The notes under the pieces: model-generated
The model's input: only the letters and a program-made list of their open reading frames with translations
Databases searched by the model: none
What the model was told of the DNA's origin: nothing
Source of the DNA: Trichomonas vaginalis G3
Lineage: Eukaryota; Parabasalia; Trichomonadida; Trichomonadidae
Length of the DNA: 64,000 nt
Assembly: GCF_026262505.1 (NCBI RefSeq)
Contig: NC_067205.1
Span: 23,159,585-23,223,584 of the forward strand
Direction: 5' to 3'
Position numbers and translations under genes: made by a program
Part shown: positions 51,984 to 63,806 of the stretch, piece by piece
Layout: the number at the start of each line of letters is the position of its first letter
Position numbering within the stretch: the first letter of the stretch is position 1

Positions 51984-53015
51984 ATGCAATCTCAAAAAAT
52001 TTGGTCACTTTTTATGAACTTGCTATTTTTTTCTTTCCTTTTCTTATCAAAAGAATATGCGGCCGATCTCCCATCTTCATGGTATTTTTATATCTCAACT
52101 CATGATAATATTTTCCTCAATTTATATTCCTCGAATTGCAAATCATCTCAAAAATCAAATCCTAAGTTCAACCAAGCAGCAAGATACTTCAACGATGTAC
52201 CATTTATAAGCGTAAATTGCGATTTCAATCCATCAGTATGCAATTTTTTTCATGCTTATTCAACGCCATCATTCATTTTAAAGAAATATAATATTTCTGA
52301 ACCTATCGAGTTTATAGGTAAGCGAACCGTGAACGAATTCATAAATTTTATTGAAATGGCAACAGGAAAATCCAGTACTTTCTCTTCAAATCAACTAAAA
52401 GTATTAACACTATATACAATTGACAATTTCATTCAAAACAATAAGTATGCACTAGTACTTTTTAAGAACGGATTTTCCTACATCAACGTTTTGAATAAGA
52501 TCATTCGAATGCTAACAAATGTTTATGAGAACACTGATATTAAATTCGGTGAAATCAATTGTATTAATTACTATTCTTCGTGCGATAAATTCAATAATTA
52601 TGCTAATTTAGCTTTATTTAAAGATGGCAAGCAAACTCATTTATTTAAAACACTTAATTGGAATACAATTCTTGACAAAATAAATTCAGAGTGCAATTTT
52701 AGCAAAATGTCTACTGGATTTACAAATGTTAATGTATCCGACAAAATTAAAAGTGAGATTGAACAATATGTCGACACAAAAGACATAGAATACATTACTG
52801 ATAATTTCCTGCAGAATATAATATATAAAATGCAAGAGAATCCAAATCTTACAATAGATTATTTCCACAACCAATTTGTTCATCTTGTATCAAATGCATA
52901 TGCAAGCAGAGATGTTTTAGATGAATTATACAAGAAAATGAAGATTTTGGAATATTTTTCTGAATATAATAACTCAAAAATAAATTTGCATGATGAAGAC
53001 GAGATAAAATATTAG
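51984..53015 (+). CDS. Degenerate protein disulfide isomerase-like ER protein, right arm
   Basis: The 343-residue translation is identical to 16847-17878: signal peptide, lone Cys52 in place of CxxC, STPSFIL cis-proline loop, second thioredoxin-like domain and helical tail. Complete identity over more than 1 kb contrasts with the lesions in other right-arm genes. Confidence 0.6.
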   Translation: MQSQKIWSLFMNLLFFSFLFLSKEYAADLPSSWYFYISTHDNIFLNLYSSNCKSSQKSNPKFNQAARYFNDVPFISVNCDFNPSVCNFFHAYSTPSFILKKYNISEPIEFIGKRTVNEFINFIEMATGKSSTFSSNQLKVLTLYTIDNFIQNNKYALVLFKNGFSYINVLNKIIRMLTNVYENTDIKFGEINCINYYSSCDKFNNYANLALFKDGKQTHLFKTLNWNTILDKINSECNFSKMSTGFTNVNVSDKIKSEIEQYVDTKDIEYITDNFLQNIIYKMQENPNLTIDYFHNQFVHLVSNAYASRDVLDELYKKMKILEYFSEYNNSKINLHDEDEIKY

Positions 53016-53611
53016 AAACACACGCCTTTGTGAATTCGTTATTAATTTAATTTATTTTTTCTTATATTATTGTAAATATATCTATCTATTTACACTTAAA
53101 CAATATTTGTTTTTTGGAATATGACATAGCTGTACTATTTATTTTTTCAAAGCTTTGAGTCTTTAAATATCCTAAGATAAAATGAAGATTCAAGGGTAGA
53201 AGTGCTAAAATATAAAGATACATTATGCAAACTTAACAGTCACCTACCCGAAATCAAGAAAGGAAGAATCAAAACCAGTTCAACCATAATTATTATATTT
53301 GCCGTTTGAATCTCAATTTTGAAAGTAATTGAGAGTGATTTCGTAATAAATAATATTCACAAAAATAAATTAGACAAATCTATCAAGTAATAAAAGATAG
53401 CTTGTGCAATAAAAATTCATATTTTAAGGGAGATCTTCCATTATCTTAAAGTTCTTTTTCCTCAATTTGAAGCTGTTTGAAATTTTCATGAATAACTGCG
53501 TTCTTTAATAACCCATTGGGGTAATATGCTTGCTGGTAGAAGTTCGGAATTAAAATGGCTATGTAACGGATAAAAATTGTAAAAAAACGTTTTTTTGAGG
53601 ATATTCAAAAA

Positions 53612-54303
53612 ATGAAGCCCCGCGCTTTCCGTGATATGAGACCCTCCATGCTGAAAAACCCACTTCTCAGCCGTAATAAGGTAGGACATGCACCACCATC
53701 TACTCATGACCTTCCTCCGGAGGATTTCAGGTACGGATGCAGGACTAAAGTTGGTGATGGTGTTAAAGAGATGTTCCAGAACTGGGAAAAGGTTGATAAC
53801 CCACCAGAGCAATTACCTTCAACACGTAGAACAACTGAATTTAAACCCAGCAATGACTATATAGCTACCAATCGTGCTGCTATCAGACATGGATGCCGCA
53901 CAGCCAAAGAATTTAGAGAGTACCAGCAGAATCACCCAATTATGAAGAAACCAGAAATGCTGACGGCGCAATGGAATCAAAATCAGACTTCCACACACGT
54001 GTTGTTAACATGACCCATGGTATGCCAACACCTGTTACATCCGAGATGAAAGATTGCCTTACATGGAAATTTGGACGTGATGCAAAAGAAAGGGCACTTG
54101 CTAAGCGTCAAATGGAGGCTTCGATGAGAACACGATCTAGTTCAACTTCAAGACGTGCTACGTTGACTAGAGCTTCTCGTCCAACTCGTGCATCTGTTGG
54201 ACATACAAAAGTAGCTTACGTTCCTCCAAAGGAATCTGATACATTCAAGATCAAAAGATTCGCAGATATTGATCATTATGCTATTGTTGACTACTGGGAT
54301 TAA
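53612..54303 (+). pseudogene. CFAP77-like axonemal protein gene with one frameshift, right arm
   Basis: It is identical to the left copy, including the frame switch at about 53957-53967. The N-terminal part (53612-54013) has LPPEDFRYGCR and DGVKEMFQNW. The C-terminal part (to 54303) has HGMPTPVTSEMKDCLTWKFG. Confidence 0.6.
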
Positions 54304-54519
54304 ATTTTTTTCATCTTCTATAATTATGAGTAAAAAATAACTTTAAATGTTCAATCTAAGCTTACATAAACCAAGTGGAATCGTTTTAGGAAGAAAATAG
54401 ACTTTTTATAGATAACGAAATCATGATGACAATTCTTTTCAAATCATACTCATAAAACTCAGAATACACACATTAGCTTTTAGTAGCAAGATATAATTAT
54501 AACTAAATGTATGCATATT

Positions 54520-55524
54520 TTATTTTTGAAACAAAATAACAATTGAAAAGTATGAGAAATGTTGAAAAGAATAGAAAAAGTTACATGAGAATTGAACAGT
54601 GTAGAGGAGAGTGATAGCAATAGCACCATGACCGGTGTGGCCTGTTTCTTTGTAGCCATATGGAGAAGAGAATTCACTAAGATAGTCTTTAACTTTAACA
54701 TCTGTGAAATAAAGTCCACTTGGATGGAAAGATGTTTGCAACATCCTATATTCAGAACTTGATTTCGATGTTTCATCGATCGTCATAAATCCATTATATC
54801 CTGACACATATGACGATCCACCGGCACCAGAAGTGATAGTATCCCATCCATCATCTCCTGCACCGCCTCCAAAATACCCACACCCACCACCTGAACCATA
54901 AATTCCTACTTTCCGAACATTACCACCTTTCCCAAATTCTCCTGGAAATCCTGTTGTTTTATCTCCATTTGAATGAGTTCCATTTGAAGCTTTCCCACCT
55001 CTATCTCGCTGGCCACCCTCAGAGATAGTAATTGAATATTCATATCTTATTGAAGCTTTGCTTCCGTTCTGTCCTGAAAAAATACCACCATTCCCACCAG
55101 GACAACTATATGAAGTAATTGAAGAAGCACCAGCACCACCAGAACTAACAATGATTCTGGATTTCAGTGATTCAAAATCTGTGCCGTTCTTAAGTCGGAT
55201 ATCACTACAGCCGCCGCCGCTCGATGAGTCTGTAGTGTTGACACCGGAACCGCCGCCGTTATATGGATTCAGTGAGTCTGCTTGTGAACCATGTGAACCA
55301 ATATAGAGATAGAATGTTTGAGTGTGGAAGAGTCTGATAACACCTGATGTGTATGAACCAAGGCCGCCTGTAGCACTCGTGACATTGCCACCACTAGCAC
55401 CCCAGACTTCGAAAAGGTAACTTCCTGCTGGTAAGTCAACCTTTGTAGGATGACATGTATGTGTGTCTTCTGGACATGGGTAGTCGTAAACACGACGAAA
55501 CTTATCTTGGAATATTGATGTTAT
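54520..55524 (-). pseudogene. Glycine-rich surface-protein gene lacking its 5' end, copy B, right arm
   Basis: This is the mirror of 14338-15342 with the same start-less junction to GPD flank DNA and the same diverged central part. The C-terminal translation is identical to the left copy. Confidence 0.72.
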
Positions 55525-55962
55525 CTATAGTGAATCTCAGTTAAAAGGCATTAAAAAAATGAACTTTTATCGGACACATTTCCATCAACTTAACAAACAT
55601 ATATCGAATACTATTTTTGACAAATCTACAAAATATTAGATCAATTAGAAAATTATTTTCACAAAACAGCAAATATGGCGGCATATTCGATATATTATCT
55701 ATTTTTATAAAAAAACATATTATCTCACAAAGTATGAATCAGAAATCAAATCATTTCTGAAATTTATCTCTGTAAGTAATATCAGGAATAGTTTATATGA
55801 TATGTACCTAAGCAGAACAGCAGAGAACGACGTTGTCCTGCCAAAAAAGAAGAATAAAAAGAAAAAAAGAACTTGAAATTAAGGATAGAAGGATAGTATG
55901 TTTATTATTAATATTAGTATTAGTATTAATATATATAGTATGTGTACATAGTTATATAACGA

Positions 55963-57015
55963 TTAAGCAGATGCTGTCTTTGCTGCCTTGTTAGATCTGT
56001 AGTTGATGATCTCGGACGTGTCAACTTTTCTTTCGCTGATGAGCTGGATCGTTGTCAAGAGTGGGAACTTGTCTGTTGCATTGCGTTCTTCTAAGATCTT
56101 GTAGACCTCTGCAGCGGCAAGTGTACCTTGAAGTTTCTGACCATTAAGAAGTTCTGATTCGCACTCTTTGAATGACTTGCCTGACTTGACAAAGTACTCG
56201 GCGCACTTCCTGTTACGGCCACCGTATGATGAGGCAACAATGTCGCCGAAACCACATGACTCAATCATTGTGAGGATGTCGACGCCTCTGTCTGGGAACA
56301 TCATCTTGGCGAACTCGTAGATCTCGACGAAGCCTTCACGGAGGATTGCTGCCTTTGTTGACTGACCCATGTTAAGGCCATCAACAATGCCGCCGCCGAT
56401 GGCAATGATGTTCTTCATTGTGCCACTCAACTGCTGTGTAACAATGTCGTTGGTGCATGAGATCTTGAACTTTGGTGAGTCGAAGAGCTGCTTCCATGTA
56501 TCGCGCTCTGGGATGTCTGGGAATGCTAATGTTGACTCGCAGAAGTCACCGCGAGCAATCTCGTTTGCAATGTTGGCACCCATGAGAGAACCGCACTTGA
56601 TGCCGAGGATTTCTTCGACTGTGTCTGTGAGGAGCTGGATCTTGCCATCCTTGAAGTTGATTCCCTTTGTGAGGAGGCAACCTGTAGCAGTCTTCTTGAC
56701 GTGGCCTTTCATTTCTCGAGTGTTGCTGGGGAACTGGTGTGGAACGACGAAGATGAAGAAATCTGCGTCACAACATTCGACGACGTCGCCAATTGCTTCG
56801 ACGTTTTCGCCGAGGTTGTATCCTGGGAGATACTTGATATTCTCGTGTGTAGTGTTGATAGTGTGGATAAGAGATTCGCCATTGACGACTTCTTCGAGAA
56901 CCCACATCTTAATGTGTTGATCCATTGATGGAACATTCTTGATGTTAGCTGCACAGTGGCGTGCAATGCAGCTGCCGAAGTTTCCGGAACCGATGAAGCT
57001 TAACTTGTATGACAT
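55963..57015 (-). CDS. GPD: Glycerol-3-phosphate dehydrogenase [NAD+], copy 4 (right arm, altered segment)
   Basis: The product has 350 residues instead of 351. One base is missing near 56711 (CATCTTCTCG to CATTTCTCG) and two near 56730 (GGGAGGAAC to GGGGAAC). The frame is restored, but QFLPATLEKMK becomes QFPSNTREMK at residues 94-104, after the VVPHQF motif in the NAD domain. Phe7 is shared with copy 3. Every other motif is intact. Paired compensating indels within 20 bases look more like uncorrected sequencing or consensus error than evolution, but a real variant cannot be excluded. Confidence 0.88.
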   Translation of the reverse strand: MSYKLSFIGSGNFGSCIARHCAANIKNVPSMDQHIKMWVLEEVVNGESLIHTINTTHENIKYLPGYNLGENVEAIGDVVECCDADFFIFVVPHQFPSNTREMKGHVKKTATGCLLTKGINFKDGKIQLLTDTVEEILGIKCGSLMGANIANEIARGDFCESTLAFPDIPERDTWKQLFDSPKFKISCTNDIVTQQLSGTMKNIIAIGGGIVDGLNMGQSTKAAILREGFVEIYEFAKMMFPDRGVDILTMIESCGFGDIVASSYGGRNRKCAEYFVKSGKSFKECESELLNGQKLQGTLAAAEVYKILEERNATDKFPLLTTIQLISERKVDTSEIINYRSNKAAKTASA

Positions 57016-57020
57016 TATCT

Positions 57021-57028
57021 AAAAATGA
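57021..57028 (-). promoter_or_regulatory. Initiator element (Inr) of GPD copy 4
   Basis: The minus strand reads TCATTTTT with the putative +1 A at 57026, 11 bases before ATG 57015, as in the other copies. Confidence 0.72.
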
Positions 57029-57729
57029 TTGTTTTTTTCCAAAATTTTGCATCACTATCAATTTCTGTGTGCGTTCAAAATATTCTGAAGATATGGACCA
57101 AATTGCTTTCAAAACTTGCATAACTTATCAAAAAATTTCTTAAAACCAATCAGATTATGGCTCTACATCATGAGTAATTATGCATTTTTCTTAGAAAAAC
57201 GCATGAATGAAAACAATCATAATCGTTTTCATTTGTAAAGAACCGCCAATCATCAATGATGGTTAAATTTGCATATGTTTATGCTGAGCATATTCATTTT
57301 TCAACGTGACATTCGAATAGACATAAACTTCTAAAATCAAAATTCAGATGTTTACAAAATAAAAATTAAAATTCAATGAGCTCATTCAATTTTAATTTTG
57401 AATCAACAAAAATTTTCATAAATAATATATATTATTTAGTTATCAAATAATTATTTTTATTTTCTTAAGTTTACATTTCTAATTAAGAAAATCAATAAAA
57501 TTCTCTATTTTCAACTTTACCAAATTACATTATAAAAAAGCTTTATATTTTTAATCAAAAATCCAGAATAATTCGATTTTTATTTCAAGCTGATTTCTTC
57601 CTTCTGAAAATAACTGTAGTTCTCACAATTTCATCATCTCCAAGTTCAAAACTTCAATATGTTCCTCTTTTGTTTTGTTGTTATAGTAATTTTTCAAAAA
57701 GTCCTGAATGATGGTATAGTAAGAATATC

Positions 57730-59011
57730 TTACACTAAAGTATCAATAAGTGTATCTCCTTTAGCTGCTTCTTCATTAATATTTTCAGTGCAAGTTTGAT
57801 CTCGTTCTCCAAATCTAGCACGAAGAGATCCATCCATTGAGACCTCCTTTACGGATTCAAAGATAATTTTTGAGTGTTTCTATTCCAGAAAAAGTCAGAA
57901 ATTCCATTATATCCGATCAATAAAAGAATTTCGTATAAAATTCGGTATAGTGTCTTAGGAAATGTATTGAAAGTAGCCGAATCACCATAATATGCACGTC
58001 TGGTCATACCACTAACTTCAAACACGTCATAAGAACTATAATACTGAGAAGCTTCTTTAACTTTGTTTGCAGCAGCAGTCAAGGCACGCTCTATCTCTAA
58101 TCTCATGTTTTCATTATAAACGTAACGTGGATAACAGCAGTAAATTACTTTTTGGTTTTGAATTTGATCAAGATTTCCGTTTTCTTGCCATGTCGAATAG
58201 TTTATTGTTCAAATTCTCTTTTATCAATGCTGTATCCATCATCCTTCTTGTGGAAGGCGATACCTATCGCTTTTGGAGTTGCTGGGATAGAAGCGTTTTC
58301 TTCCATAATAGATTGGAGCTCTTCTCTGGATACACGAGGTGCACGAACATCTCTAAGGAATCTGACACAGTCATACGTGTTTTCTATCTTTTCTTCTGTG
58401 AGACCACAACAAACTTCTTCTTCTGCCTGAATTGGATCATAAGTCCCAGATTTGCAGTATGAGCAACATGAACAGCACTCGCAACAGTTATTATTGCTTC
58501 TTGCACGATTCATTGCATGACTTTCTTTTGTCAGGTTAGACATGGAATTAGTACAGCATTCTGGACCACCTGCACAAGGAGATACTCTTACAAGGATATA
58601 AAATGCTATGAATAGTGATGATCCTAAAGATAGAAAAGCAATTGCAGCTGCAGCTACTGGAACCATAACTAAGCATATACTTGATTGAACAATAGCAGCA
58701 ATGCATATGTTTATGCCAATGTTGGATATCCATGTGCATAAAGGAACATTTGTGTCTGTAATGCAAGCAAAAATCCAAAATACAATTGTAGGGACGCAAA
58801 ACATGATCATAGTAACTGGGAAAATCTTTCCTTTATAACACAATTGATAAGGTGTGTCGCCTACGCATTTTCCGACGATTTTATTATTGGTTCCGTTATA
58901 TTCTATGCAGTGACCCTCGCAAGGACTATCCTCACAGCATACATATCCTTCTTGCAATGAACTTTCATTGCAATATGCTGAAAATGCACTGAGAACTAAA
59001 GCAAAAAACAT
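57730..59011 (-). pseudogene. Cysteine-rich multi-pass membrane protein, paralog 2, right arm, frameshifted
   Basis: This is the mirror of 10845-12128 but two bases shorter. One C is lost near 58206 (GAACCAATAAAC to GAACAATAAAC), and one G near 57868 (CTCAAAGAATT to CTCAAAAATT). The first ends the frame shortly after KREFEQ. The N-terminal 269 residues including all hydrophobic segments are unchanged. It is either a decayed copy or a poorly polished consensus. Confidence 0.8.
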
Positions 59012-59679
59012 TGAAAATAGTGGTTTTATGTTTGTCAAATTTCCATAATTTTAAATATTATTGAACTTAATCTACTATTGACTAAGACTATTTTTTGGTT
59101 ATCGATTGTTTTTCTGAGATTGTAAATTGAAAAACAACGTTGCGCGTTATCAATTTTTTTACTTGCATTTTACATTGTTTCTAAAAATTAATGTATTTAG
59201 TTACACTGTCGGTACTGCTACACTCTTCAAATTCACATGATATATGCCAGACTAGACGAATTTTCCAAAAAATATTTTTCTATTTCTTGATATCAGATTT
59301 TGCATATTATATTTCGATTATTCTAAGATTTTTCATAACACTTTTATTTTAAAAATCTTTTTCATATGAAAAATTCTTATATATAATCATGAAAAAAATA
59401 TTTCTCTTATAAATAGAACAACATCCGTACCTCTACATCAGCTGAAACATTAAATAATATGGGTATAAATATAAAATTATTTTAACGTTTGAATTAAATT
59501 TAGAAATGTTTGACCATCTTTGGATTCTTATACATGAAAGCAGATACAAATAATGTGAAAAAATAAATCACTAGTTAAATACGTATTCTTATGCTTTTAT
59601 TCATTGATTACAAATTTTGATTAAAAATTCAATTAATTCAAATAATTGAGAGCAATCTGTCATTCAACGTCAAATTTTA

Positions 59680-60050
59680 TTTGGTCCGGTGATAGTGCAA
59701 CGTTTTCCCTCTTTCTAAACATAATAGTACCGAGTTCCAGTAATAATTTGATATATACATATCCTTCTAATAACACATTGATCAATGACTGCTCTTGAAA
59801 TTATATCAAATAACTCTGATAATAATATGTTATATTTTATGAGTTGAACATCACAATATTGGATTTTTGCAATATGAACATCCTTTAATCGCTAGTAAAT
59901 CATTGTTTCATACCAATAACGTGGATCGATTCCTTTTAGATGATCAGATAAAGCAAAAACAATATACTCAGATGCCACTTTTTTTGGTCTAAAAAATGAG
60001 TTTCCCCTTTTCTGATATTTGTATTTGTAATCATAAGAAGTACATGTTAT
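59680..60050 (-). pseudogene. Decayed coding remnant, right-arm copy
   Basis: This is the mirror of 9810-10180, with the same interrupted unrecognised frame. The rest of 59012-60117 shows no gene. Confidence 0.35.
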
Positions 60051-60117
60051 TATAATTTAATAAAGAAGATGTAAATTATTAGTCACGTTTTAGTGATGCG
60101 ATGAATGAATAGGTCGG

Positions 60118-61326
60118 ATGGAAGAAAACAGCTCCCAGGCTCAACAACCGAGTAGCCAAGCTGAAAATGCTGATAACGCATCACAGTATGATGCAATCGA
60201 TACGTTAAATCGATTATCAGAGCTTATCAAAGTTTTTGAACCTTTATCTGATATACTTTCCATTAAAATGGAAACAATCAAGCTCTCTTCAGCCATATTT
60301 ACTAAGAATACAGCCAATATCGAAGAGCGAAACTCAGATTTTCAGAAAAAATCTGAAATCAAATCAAGAAAAATCCGAAAATTATCAGAGTACGCCTCTA
60401 AACTACTCGAACATACTAATACCTATCACAAAAAAGAGGTCGAACTTCAAGCAGAAGTCGAAGAACAAGAAGCAAAGTTTAAAGATTTGAAATCAAGCGT
60501 AGACAACCTCCAGGATACGATCAATCGCAACTACAATGATATATTTGTAACAAATAATATCATTGGCGAGGTTTCTCGCTCGATTTCCGAATCAATTTTA
60601 TCAAAAAATAATATTTCTGAGGACATCGTTAAGAACAACGCCAATACTACCAAAGCCAAAGAAGAACTGACAGATATAAACTCAAAGATCAAAGATCTCG
60701 TCAATTCTCTGCAAAAACAAGAAAATGAAAAACAAGATCTTGAAAATCAACTGAATCAAAGGCGTTCCCAGCTCAGATCAGCCAAACTCAGCCTTACTAC
60801 TGATGAAACCAGCGCCAAATCCATAAGCCAGAAGCTACAACAGACAATTTCGGAAATTCCAAATCTCCAAAACCGTTTAAACGAAATTGTAGCACTCCAG
60901 AACGAGAGAATTGCATTGCAAGAAGGATTCCAGAACGAAATCACCGAAGTCAAAGAGTCTACTGATAAATTAGAAAAAGAAATTTCAAAATTACAAAAAA
61001 TCAATGAAGAAAGGACCAAAACTAATCAAGAAATGAACCAAAAAGTTACTGATCTCGATACTCATCTCAATGAAATCCAAGAAGAGCAAAAATCTTCAGA
61101 TGAAAATTTGGATAAAATTATTCAAAAATTCCAAGAGATGAAAGAGTCACATGATGCAAAGATGTCCCAAATAAACGCGTACATCGAGTCAATCAGAATC
61201 AAATCTGCTTCTTTAGAGCAAGAAATAGCTTCATTTGACTCTTCAAAGCCAACGAGCACCGAAATTAAACAGGAACCGAAGAAGACACAAACTACTCGAT
61301 CAAGACTTTTCCCTTCTCAATTTTAA
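60118..61326 (+). CDS. Coiled-coil protein, right-arm copy
   Basis: The 402-residue translation is identical to 8530-9738: Gln/Ser-rich start, coiled coil from about residue 85 to 375, basic tail. ATG 60118 is preceded by TCACGTTTT at about 60083, a near-initiator, and by an in-frame-independent upstream ATG pair. The stop is in TTTTAAAATAAA. Confidence 0.85.
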   Translation: MEENSSQAQQPSSQAENADNASQYDAIDTLNRLSELIKVFEPLSDILSIKMETIKLSSAIFTKNTANIEERNSDFQKKSEIKSRKIRKLSEYASKLLEHTNTYHKKEVELQAEVEEQEAKFKDLKSSVDNLQDTINRNYNDIFVTNNIIGEVSRSISESILSKNNISEDIVKNNANTTKAKEELTDINSKIKDLVNSLQKQENEKQDLENQLNQRRSQLRSAKLSLTTDETSAKSISQKLQQTISEIPNLQNRLNEIVALQNERIALQEGFQNEITEVKESTDKLEKEISKLQKINEERTKTNQEMNQKVTDLDTHLNEIQEEQKSSDENLDKIIQKFQEMKESHDAKMSQINAYIESIRIKSASLEQEIASFDSSKPTSTEIKQEPKKTQTTRSRLFPSQF

Positions 61327-62051
61327 AATAAAAAACTTTTTAATTTTTTTTAATTTATCTTTATTTTTTCTTTAATTACTTAAGTTTAGCCAGATATAGG
61401 TAAATCATAAAGATGAAACATTTTTAATCATAAAATTTTGATATTTTCTGGAATTTCAGTTGAATTTGAAAGAATGTGAGTTCAAGAAAGCTTAAAATGC
61501 TATTGTATACATAAACAACTTCATAGCGAAGTGCAGTTACTTCCATTCGGTGTTCTTATTTTAAAAATGAGTAACAAAATTCCAATTGAGATTTCTTCTC
61601 CAACAACACTCTTATCTTCAATGTTAGAAACAAAACTATAGTTGCGATTACTTATACTCTATGCTTGCATTTTTCATATGAGTAATAAAATTCAAATTGG
61701 GATTTCTTCTCTATCCATGTTCTTATCTTCAATATGAGAAACAAAGGATAGTTGTGATTACTACTACTCTATGCTCTTATTTTTAATTTGAGGAACAAAA
61801 CACGAAATAAGACTTTATATATATCATACATCTCTATTTTAATAACGTAAGCCTCAAATTTTCTCAGATGTTATCTTAATTAAGCATTACATTGGATTAA
61901 TAATAAAATTTCTTCTTAAACATGTATTTTATTCTAGCAAACGGGCTACCAGTAGCTAACAATATAGAAATTTGAGGACTGCACAACTCATATATAATGT
62001 AATTTCGATCAGAAATTTTTTATATTTGAGATATCAGGAATAAACATGCGT
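61327..62051. repeat. Intergenic mirror of 7730-8529 with degenerate 55/110-bp tandem repeat
   Basis: The repeat part lies at about 61525-61810. A small difference from the left arm is seen near 61820-61835 in a TA-rich stretch. No gene is recognised. Confidence 0.6.
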
Positions 62052-63226
62052 TTATAGCATACAACCTTCAATATACCATAATATATTCTCTATAACTAAT
62101 GAATTTTCAATCAAGCTTAAAAAAAAATTATAACAAGATGTAGAACATACATTGAAAGTACAAGTATTACCATAAATAGCTCTTTTTGTCATTCCATTGA
62201 ACTCGAATTGATCATATGAAGTTTGATTTGATAAAATATTTTGAACCTTTTCAAGAGCAGCAGAATTGGCACGTTGTATCTCTTCTTTCATGTTTTCATG
62301 ATATATATAATGAGGATTGCATCTGTAAATAACTTTTTTCTTTGTAATTTTTTCAATAACTCCATTTTCTTGCCATGAACCATATTGTATAGGTTCAACC
62401 TCCTTTTGAACTACTTTATAGATCGCTTTTGTCTTATAAAATGCAATTCCGGCAGATTTGGGAGTTGGTGGAAGATTTGCATTTTCATCAATGATCATTT
62501 GAAGTTCGAATCTATTGACATGAGGTGAACGAGATTCTCTAAGGAATCTAACACAATCACATGTATTTAGAGCAGTATCTTCCGTCATACCACAACAATA
62601 TTCATCATTTATTTCAAATGGATCGTAAGGTTTTGATACACAGAACGAAGAGTAGCATGGACATGATTGCGCCATTGCTTCTGTATGCGTATGATTTACC
62701 ATTTGGTTTTCTTTAACTAAATCACTAAAACTTTCGTCATTTCCGCATTCTGGACCACCCGAACATGGAGCAACACGTATAAATGAATATACACCTAGAA
62801 ACAGAGAAAATCCACCAATAATAAATCCAAGTGGCACACCGCCTGTGATAATGACCAAACAAGGAATTGATAAAACAATTGCAGCTAAACAAATATTTAG
62901 AATGATATTAGTAATCCATGTGCATAATGGAACATTTGTCTTGGTCATACATGATATAACCCAAAATAAAATTGTAGGAATGCAAAATCCTAGCATAATT
63001 GCTGGATACATGTATCCTGTATAACAAACATGATATTGTATTTCTGTAATACATTTTTTTTACTGCGATTTTCATATATGTCAATTTGAACACAACGACC
63101 TTTACATGGATTATCTTCGCAACATACTTAACCTGGATCTAATGAACTTTCATTGCAATTCTCGGCTCTACAACTAAAAAAGAATACAAAAAACATGGAA
63201 AATAATTGTGTAAAATATAATTCCAT
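62052..63226 (-). pseudogene. Cysteine-rich multi-pass membrane protein, paralog 1, right arm, broken near its 5' end
   Basis: This is the mirror of 6617-7729. Near 63128 a TAC Tyr codon reads TAA, and near 63055 one base of the AAAAAAGAA run is missing, so the start region is disconnected from the rest. From codon MYPAIMLG on, the frame is open to 62052. It keeps the family tail (GMTKRAIYGNTCTFN), which the left copy has lost. The two arms are therefore damaged at opposite ends of the same gene. Confidence 0.75.
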
Positions 63227-63806
63227 CGGATCTCTTTTCAATTTTCTGGGTAACTTATTTTGTTGGAAAGGAACTGATTTCCATGAAGGAATAATTGATT
63301 CCGGAATAAATAGGATCCGCTTTGAATTATTTTATGGCCCACAATTTTTGAAAGAGATTTTTCATAATGATCGCGTCTTACACAAATGATATTCTGCAGC
63401 TATAAATGTTTATTCCAATTGTATTAAGACATTATGATGGCAAAAAATCAAATGAGCAACAAACTGTAAGAAATTCCTCGATTCATTTTTCAGCATTTTA
63501 ACATATCTATATTATAATGGTATTATAGAATTCAAGTATACGATAACAAAAAAGAATGGTGTTTAAAATTATCTATAATAACATTAAAAAAATATTATTT
63601 CCCATATTAATTTATTAAAATTATCATTATAGATCATTTTATGCTCAATCATACAATGATACAATATAGAATCAAGATAAATCCATGTATTTTATTTCAA
63701 TGAATATAATATTTGAAATATAATTGGATTATAAAAAGAGTTACACGTTGAGTGTTCCATTTCAACATATCAAAAATAATTAAAAGCAATAAATAAGAAA
63801 CAGCTT
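63227..63806. other. AT-rich intergenic DNA, mirror of 6037-6616
   Basis: Nothing is recognised. Confidence 0.5.
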
